IMG/VR virus record: IMGVR_UViG_3300031812_000010 | Location: 1-35,008 of that record | Reading direction: 5' to 3' (one strand) | DNA: 35,008 nucleotides | From: a virus | Shown here: positions 29,824 to 35,008 of the stretch, in pieces | Numbering within the stretch: position 1 is the first letter of the stretch | How the letters are laid out: each line of letters starts with the position of its first letter | The notes under the pieces: model-generated | Told to the model about the DNA's origin: nothing | Database searches by the model: none | What the model saw: the letters and a program-made list of their open reading frames with translations, nothing else | Position numbers and translations under genes: made by a program

Positions 29824-31083
29824 TTATGAAGTAGCACACTTCTGCACGCGGAATCGCCAGGGTTCCAAAGTCATTCCACCCACTCTCTTGCGTGCCAAGA
29901 ATAAAGTGGTGTTGAGTTCGGCGTAAACCTCAGACAACCTCTGGATGGACAATCCAGTGCGATCCGCAATTACGTAACCTGCAAAGTCGCCAAATAGAAT
30001 CGGATAAGCGTTTGCAGCGCAATCTGGCATAAACTCATCCAACACAATGGGTTTGCCTTTGAGATTGTCGAACTCTCCCGTCTGCAGAGAGGCTGACATC
30101 AGACTAGAGACGATATATCGGTTGGAAGAGTCTTTTAGCTTTTCGATGACCTTCTGCGTTGGCGAGTTCATAACCCAGCGAGCATTGCGACGATATTGTG
30201 CAGGGAGAGCATAATACAAATCAATTAACCCATCCGCGGTGAGAGAACTAGCATTACCGGAGGGTACAGCAGCGATGTCCGCACCTGCTTCCTGCAAAAT
30301 GCCTCTGGGCTGTCGAATACCTGTGCCGTTGATAAAAGCCTCGTCTTCTCCGAGAGCAAATGCCTCTCCGAACAGACTGGTAAGTAGCCCAGCCACGTCT
30401 ACAGCAGAGTCCTCCAAAAGGTCGTTGGAAACTGGAGCGCTCGCCATAGCCGTATGCACGTCAATTTTCTTCAAACCGAACATGCTTGTAAGACCAGCAG
30501 CTCGATGCTCTGTGGAAGTCGCAGGAAGCTCCCCTGTCCAGGTGAGTCTTACGGTAGAAGTGTATATATCGTCCGCAGTGTAATTCAGCACGGGAAATGG
30601 AACAGAATCTCTGCTGGTCGTAATTACCCGACAGAATTGACGGATCGTAGACATGGCAGCGATTTTCTTGAGCAGAGCACCCATCGTGTCAGGAGGCACC
30701 AAAAAACCTCCCGCAGGATCTAAACCTTCTTGTAATTGTTTGCGATCTGACGGAGACATGTAATCGAGACCTTTAACCATGTAAGCTTCGAAAACTTTGT
30801 CGTAACCTTTTTGCAACGTTCCCACAGGGATGCGATATTTTACCTGTCCAACTTCGATCCAGGATTTTTCGTCCACTGCAACATCTGGTACGACCGTTTC
30901 CGTCCAGGTTACCTTTGGTTTTTCTGCCCAGCTTTTTAGCTCTTGCACGGTAGATTGCAGCTCCTGTTGCTCTTTGAGACTTTGTGCTTTTTGAACTAAT
31001 TGCTTGTATTCATCTAAATTCTCGACCAGATTACCTTTTTCCAGTTCTTCCAGGCGAGACAGAATTTCGTTTAAACTTTCCAT
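29824..31083 (-). CDS. Major capsid protein, HK97 fold
   Basis: 419 residues. Residues 1-55 form a charged coiled coil (LNEILSRLEELEKGN, then LVQKAQSLKEQQELQST), the delta/scaffold domain that the protease removes. The mature part probably begins near 105-125, before DPAGGFLVPPDTMGALLKKI. Motifs of the fold include FINGTGIRQPRGIL, ARWVMNSPTQKVIEKLKD, GKPIVLDEFMP and the C-terminal GGMTLEPWRF. The ATG follows GGAGGTAAAAAG and overlaps the protease end by 13 bp. Confidence 0.95.
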   Translation of the reverse strand: MESLNEILSRLEELEKGNLVENLDEYKQLVQKAQSLKEQQELQSTVQELKSWAEKPKVTWTETVVPDVAVDEKSWIEVGQVKYRIPVGTLQKGYDKVFEAYMVKGLDYMSPSDRKQLQEGLDPAGGFLVPPDTMGALLKKIAAMSTIRQFCRVITTSRDSVPFPVLNYTADDIYTSTVRLTWTGELPATSTEHRAAGLTSMFGLKKIDVHTAMASAPVSNDLLEDSAVDVAGLLTSLFGEAFALGEDEAFINGTGIRQPRGILQEAGADIAAVPSGNASSLTADGLIDLYYALPAQYRRNARWVMNSPTQKVIEKLKDSSNRYIVSSLMSASLQTGEFDNLKGKPIVLDEFMPDCAANAYPILFGDFAGYVIADRTGLSIQRLSEVYAELNTTLFLARKRVGGMTLEPWRFRVQKCATS

Positions 31084-32063
31084 CTTTTTACCTCCATCAA
31101 AATTCTATAAAGTTTTGGATCGAAAATCGAAATCCATTCGTCCCAAAGCTCTTTCCGCAAGTGCATCGGGACAATTTTTGCAGCTTGTACAAGGATATGA
31201 GCATTTTCCACTGACTTGAAGTCGGGTGGTTGCTTGTCCATTTCCTTGTAATGCTGCGCCAAATGATTGTAAACTCCTTCCCGATCTGCCTCTGGAATTT
31301 TTACCCCTCCCCTGGCTCCCATCAAAGCCGCCATCGCGGCTCGAACACCGTTCCAAACCGCATTGCCTACTCCACTTTTGGACGGAGAATGGTGAGGCAA
31401 CTTCAAATCTCCGAAAGTTTCTGGAGGATAGTTTACGGAGAAAGCATAATGATTCGCAATGCGCTTTTTTTCTGAAGTGTTTAAATTCTCGAAAGAATTT
31501 TCATCTGTAAAATCGGAAAGATTCGGAGCATTCCACTCAGACTCCAAATCAATTCCATAAGAGTGGAACGGTATTACCGTTTTCTGCACGATCCTTGTCT
31601 CTGGATTTGCACCCCAGTTTACAAAGGATAAATCCCACAGAATAACCTCCTGGATGTGACGGACGTTATCCTTTAGATACCATTTATTCTTCACGATATC
31701 GAAACCAATGGAAGCTTCTCGCACTGCTCCAGCTTTAATAGCCTGATAAACTTCTTGTGCACGAACAGTCGGGAGAAATTTCACAACTCCCTTTAGGACG
31801 GTTTCCACACCTGATTGTTTTAGATCTTCGGAGAATTTGTCGGTTTCTTCCAGGGAATGCAAAACCCCCACAGGAACCTCGTCAAATTTGTGTTGCCACA
31901 AAACTCGAATTCTGTTACCTCTTTCTTTTATGGTTTTTTTGAACGCTCCAGGATAAATTCGGTCATTCACTGAATCAATGTTCCCTGTGGTCGCAAAAAT
32001 CGCTTCCACTAACCCCTCTTCCGATAGAAGCTCTGGAGAATGGGAAATTGTTTTAACCTCCAT
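31071..32063 (-). CDS. Prohead protease with a C-terminal extra domain
   Basis: 330 residues, well above the usual 180-230. The first 160 are the HK97-type (U35/S78) maturation protease, with His58 in VLWQHKFDE, Ser118 in VREASIGFD and the segment ILWDLSFVNWGANPETRI. Residues about 195-280 hold a second unit with LPHHSPSKSGVGNAV, MAALMGARGGVKIPEADR and VYNHLAQHYKEM, a C-terminal addition seen on some phage proteases, perhaps a scaffold or DNA-binding part. The ATG at 32063 lies after GGAGGTATAATAAAAAC; this also contains a TATAAT, so an internal promoter is possible. Confidence 0.9.
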   Translation of the reverse strand: MEVKTISHSPELLSEEGLVEAIFATTGNIDSVNDRIYPGAFKKTIKERGNRIRVLWQHKFDEVPVGVLHSLEETDKFSEDLKQSGVETVLKGVVKFLPTVRAQEVYQAIKAGAVREASIGFDIVKNKWYLKDNVRHIQEVILWDLSFVNWGANPETRIVQKTVIPFHSYGIDLESEWNAPNLSDFTDENSFENLNTSEKKRIANHYAFSVNYPPETFGDLKLPHHSPSKSGVGNAVWNGVRAAMAALMGARGGVKIPEADREGVYNHLAQHYKEMDKQPPDFKSVENAHILVQAAKIVPMHLRKELWDEWISIFDPKLYRILMEVKRWKV

Positions 32064-32086
32064 GTTTTTATTATACCTCCATTTTT

Positions 32087-32518
32087 CTACAAATCTTTAA
32101 GCATTCGATCTATGGCTTTGGTAAAGGTTTCTATTATTTCTGATTCACCTTTCTGCATTACATCTGCCAACCTCCACCAGCGTTTAGCGTGATACCAAAC
32201 TTGACCTTTGCCTTGCGCATCGCCGATAACGTATTTAGCATATTGCACGTTTGTACCTACCCAACCAATTTTTCCATTGGATTCTACGTAAGATTCTGCA
32301 TCCGGATTGCCCCGACCTTTTAACACGGCAAGACTTTTTCCCAGACGCATTGTTCTGCGGGTAGGACTTTTTGCATCTGATGGGTAAGGTGGATAAGGTG
32401 GTACAAGCTCCAACGCTCTGTAAACAGCAGCTTCCATGCCTTGATGGAGGATTTCTCGGAATGTGGGTTCGGACAGTTTAAGTGCTTGTTCGATGTCTAC
32501 AATTATCTCAACTTGCAT
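32087..32518 (-). CDS. HK97 gp10-like / head-tail joining protein
   Basis: 143 residues from ATG 32518, overlapping the preceding gene by 11 bp; a TTG at 32542 would add eight residues. The pattern YRALELVPPYPPYPSDAKSPTRRT, TMRLGKSL, GWVGTNVQYAKYVIGD and WYHAKRWWRLADV is that of gp10-like phage proteins, involved in head-tail joining or minor tail structure. Its position before the protease is earlier than usual for tail completion proteins but common among phages with Mu gpF-like genes. Confidence 0.75.
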   Translation of the reverse strand: MQVEIIVDIEQALKLSEPTFREILHQGMEAAVYRALELVPPYPPYPSDAKSPTRRTMRLGKSLAVLKGRGNPDAESYVESNGKIGWVGTNVQYAKYVIGDAQGKGQVWYHAKRWWRLADVMQKGESEIIETFTKAIDRMLKDL

Positions 32519-34403
32519 TGGAAGTTTCTTCCCACTCCGCAATAATCTTTTCTATCTCTCGCCGGGTTTGCTCCGCAAGCAGTTTACCCCATTTTTCCAT
32601 CTCTTTTTCTGGATTGCCGCTTAGATGTAACCAATCCGCACTGTCCGATCCAGGCACCACAACATAATAACCGTTTTCACCCATGTAAACAAGAGTATCC
32701 GACATAGATTTTTTAACTCCTTTCTGCACTAAGTAATACATTCCATTTTGAATTACTCTAACACGATCCACAGCAGTCCCTAAAACTACAAATTCCTGCT
32801 CATTGTGGCAACCAAAACCCGTATAACACGATCCAATAATGCGGGATCGTGGAATTTTGGCACAAACTATTATAAATCCGAAATTAGCAGCAACACTCAT
32901 GCTCAAACTCCAGGATTCCATCGCATTTCCATAATACTCTACCACCTCTCCAGGTGGAAATTTAGCCAAATCTTTGTCGGGAACACTAAATCCTCGAAAA
33001 AGTGTAACATATTCTGGCAAAACATCCTTTAGGGTCTCCTGGGAGTACCTATACATCTCCCGTAAAAATTCTTCTTGGTGGGTTATAGCTTGGATGATTG
33101 CTTGCGAGTATCTATTAACAATAAATTCCACTAAACTTTCATTGGTCGTTAAAGTTTTTAGAACATCCGATTTCAACTCTTGCACAATTTCTCGTATTAC
33201 CAAACTTCCACCAAAATCCATAAGATGACCCCCATAAAAAGTCCAATCTTTAGCGACTAAGTCGGATAAAAGAAGTTCAATTTTTCCAAGATACCAATTC
33301 CCATTTTCATCTTTTAGTATTTTAGTATCGACACCCAATTTTAAGAAAATTTTTAACCTGTCAACTTCAATTTGTTTCAGTTTCTCCAAACCTGTCCCAA
33401 TGATTTCCACATATTTGGAATTTTGCCATTCTGGCCACCAGGTTTTAAAAATTTTATGCGCTAAATTCTGTAAAGCTATAGACAGAGCCTGGTCGTTGGA
33501 AGCAACAGCCCAGGCTTTGATCCAGGAATTAAACACATAAATGGGTTTTCTGATCCCTTTAGAATCCAGAATCCTGCTAAACTGCAAAGAAATAAAATTC
33601 TTAAGTTGAGAGGAAAAATCCCAGTCCTTTGGAATAGATTCCTCTTGCGCAATTAATTTTTTGAAAAACGAATTCAAAGCTTTCCTGAGTTTAGTATTTT
33701 CCTCATAAACCCTATCGACAAGCACATGCACATCGGACTCATCTGGCGGAAAAGCACTTTTGCGGAGAGGATCCTCCAAAACCGCAGGATCTGGAACCGC
33801 AGGTAAAGCCTCCAAAGCTGGTGCAACCCTGTAAAGATCTGGATTTACCGCTGGACGTATAGCGCAGCGACAGTTCACGTGTGCTGGAGGATTGTCGACA
33901 TCTACACTAAATTGCGCCATTTTTTCCACCACTTTGCCTTCCAAACCCCCACACACTGGACAAACCTTCTCGTCCATAGCTGTAAACCACTTTTTCCCAT
34001 ACACCCACGGAGTCTTTTCCCAAACTCGCAGGTTTGTCTGCGCATAAATCCGCGTAGACTCCGTCATGGCTATTTTTTTGGATCTGTCCGCGGAGAAAAT
34101 CCCTGATTGCTGAATGCGTTTTACCAGCCAAGAGTGCGGATGTCCTCCTCGGATGTACTCGTCGAAAATCTCTCTAAGAAATTTTGCCGTGCTAGCATTA
34201 ATGCCAGACACCATCTCGAAACCGTAAGTGGCTATAAACTCTGGCAGATTCGGGTCGAATTGGTGCAAATTCAACCCAACCGCTGGATTGGTTAATTGCA
34301 AAGACAACTTTATTTGCTTCTCCAAAACCCCCATTTGTCTTTGGAGATCGCTCCAAAGTCTTTCTAACTCTGACTGCCAGAATTCCTCCCAAGTTTTGCT
34401 CAT
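32508..34403 (-). CDS. Mu gpF-like minor head protein fused to an ADP-ribosyltransferase domain
   Basis: 631 residues. About 70-185 is the head morphogenesis domain: ADRSKKIAMTESTRIYAQTN, KWFTAMDEKVCPVCGGLEG and the metal-type PPAHVNCRCAI (Cys148, Cys151, His175, Cys178, Cys180). Residues about 460-555 match the R-S-E ADP-ribosyltransferase fold: Arg470 in TLFRG, Ser497-Trp-Ser499, and Glu535-Gln-Glu537 in the EQEFVVLG strand. The 270 residues between (about 190-460) are helical and unknown. Such a head protein can be packaged and injected with DNA to modify host targets early, as T4 Alt does. It starts in an ATGA overlap with the portal gene. Confidence 0.85.
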   Translation of the reverse strand: MSKTWEEFWQSELERLWSDLQRQMGVLEKQIKLSLQLTNPAVGLNLHQFDPNLPEFIATYGFEMVSGINASTAKFLREIFDEYIRGGHPHSWLVKRIQQSGIFSADRSKKIAMTESTRIYAQTNLRVWEKTPWVYGKKWFTAMDEKVCPVCGGLEGKVVEKMAQFSVDVDNPPAHVNCRCAIRPAVNPDLYRVAPALEALPAVPDPAVLEDPLRKSAFPPDESDVHVLVDRVYEENTKLRKALNSFFKKLIAQEESIPKDWDFSSQLKNFISLQFSRILDSKGIRKPIYVFNSWIKAWAVASNDQALSIALQNLAHKIFKTWWPEWQNSKYVEIIGTGLEKLKQIEVDRLKIFLKLGVDTKILKDENGNWYLGKIELLLSDLVAKDWTFYGGHLMDFGGSLVIREIVQELKSDVLKTLTTNESLVEFIVNRYSQAIIQAITHQEEFLREMYRYSQETLKDVLPEYVTLFRGFSVPDKDLAKFPPGEVVEYYGNAMESWSLSMSVAANFGFIIVCAKIPRSRIIGSCYTGFGCHNEQEFVVLGTAVDRVRVIQNGMYYLVQKGVKKSMSDTLVYMGENGYYVVVPGSDSADWLHLSGNPEKEMEKWGKLLAEQTRREIEKIIAEWEETSNAS

Positions 34404-35008
34404 GGAGTTTCCACTTTTCTAGCCCACTGCAGAAAATTTCTCTCTGTCTTTGGCAGCTCCTCCTGCCAAAACTGCTCCAACGGCTCTGCGATTAGATCCT
34501 GCGCTTTGCGGATGTAAGCATTTAATTCTTCTTCAGATGGTTTCAATGGCTCTGAATTGCTTTTGGAAACTTTTTTGACTTCTTCAGGATCTACCCTAGA
34601 AATGGATTCTAAATCCATTTGCTTTAGCATCGGAGACAACCTTTCGTCTTGCTCAAACCCTTCCATATCCAAATATTGTCTAAATTCATTTACAGTAATA
34701 ATACCGTTCTGACAAGCTTTAAGCAAAACATCCAGCATACCTTTGAAATCGTTTTGCAGAACCATAATTCGACTGTAGTCCCACTCCCCTGTAGCATCAA
34801 ATTCAGATAAAATCTGATTTTGAACCACATCCAGAATGTCTTCCATTTGCGGTATGAGAACGTTCGTCCAAAACGTCCGCAAAGCTTGCTCGTAATTGCT
34901 GAACGTGGAGCGCTCCAAACCTCCAGGCAAGTTCAGCAAAATCGGAGAAACTCCAAAAACCGCACAAATTCTGGATTCCAACTTGGAATCCATATCACTA
35001 AAATCGAA
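34400..35008 (-). CDS. Phage portal protein, C-terminal part (continues at base 906 to 1)
   Basis: The frame is open to the right edge and ends at TGA 34400-34402. Bases 34871-35008 duplicate bases 1-138, so residues encoded there also appear in the N-terminal part; the new portion is 34400-34870 (156 residues). It includes QMEDILDVVQNQILSEFD, CQNGIITVNEFRQYLDMEG and an acidic then basic tail, usual for the C-terminal clip and crown of HK97-type portals. It overlaps the following head gene by 4 bp. Confidence 0.92.
   Translation of the reverse strand, partial: FDFSDMDSKLESRICAVFGVSPILLNLPGGLERSTFSNYEQALRTFWTNVLIPQMEDILDVVQNQILSEFDATGEWDYSRIMVLQNDFKGMLDVLLKACQNGIITVNEFRQYLDMEGFEQDERLSPMLKQMDLESISRVDPEEVKKVSKSNSEPLKPSEEELNAYIRKAQDLIAEPLEQFWQEELPKTERNFLQWARKVETP
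34871..35008. repeat. Right copy of the 138-bp end overlap
   Basis: Identical to 1-138 except A instead of G at 34997. It shows that the sequence is a full unit of 34,870 bp with an overlapping end. Confidence 0.9.

Noticed and set aside
29603-29926. 107-aa open frame on the plus strand
   Set aside because: Antisense to the decoration-like and capsid genes with no ribosome site.

Overview
This window holds one essentially complete genome of a tailed bacteriophage with a siphovirus-like plan (HK97-fold capsid genes, long tape-measure gene). The last 138 bases (34871-35008) repeat the first 138 (1-138) with a single mismatch, so the sequence closes into a circular or circularly permuted unit of 34,870 bp. 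The portal gene is cut by the window edges: its N-terminal part is at 1-906 and its C-terminal part at 34400-35008, both on the minus strand. I see no integrase, excisionase, CI-like repressor, tRNA or CRISPR array, so a virulent lifestyle is the simpler reading. The host cannot be named. Strong Shine-Dalgarno sequences, sigma70-type -10 boxes and an M23 plus SH3 endolysin fit a bacterial host, and nothing seen proves a phylum.

The layout is strictly bipartite. Rightward (plus) genes run from 4411 to 17527. The first block, 4411-14256, is a tightly overlapping replication and nucleotide operon: SNF2-type helicase, a small unknown protein, Cas4/RecB-like Fe-S nuclease, Sak4-like RecA-fold ATPase, DUF669-like ssDNA-binding protein, RuvC-like resolvase, a Rossmann flavoprotein, a DUF1599/Nmad1 protein, a divergent ThyX, a family A DNA polymerase lacking the 5' nuclease, and a primase-helicase with an archaeo-eukaryotic-type primase domain. 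The second block, 14349-17527, has its own promoter and carries small unknown proteins, a Cys-rich pentapeptide-repeat protein and a DUF932 protein. It ends at a hairpin shared with the convergent late operon.

Leftward (minus) late genes run from 2612 through the window edge down to 17564 in the classical order: candidate small terminase, TerL, portal, Mu gpF-like head protein fused to an ADP-ribosyltransferase domain, gp10-like protein, prohead protease, major capsid, a possible decoration protein, connector, tail completion, tail tube, frameshifted tail chaperones, tape measure, distal tail proteins, spike and fibre, fibre assembly, holins and endolysin. A second short leftward operon (4181 to 3294) carries three small proteins, including a zinc-ribbon protein, and ends at a strong terminator.

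The most unusual parts are non-coding. Between 2613 and 3293, upstream of the late operon, thirteen CCATGG palindromes lie within about 390 bp, many at exact 9-bp spacing. Three promoters are preceded by GATTAA/TTAATC elements 30-31 bp upstream of the -10 box; two of these carry three copies phased at 11 bp. The pattern suggests a phage-specific regulator binding one face of the helix.
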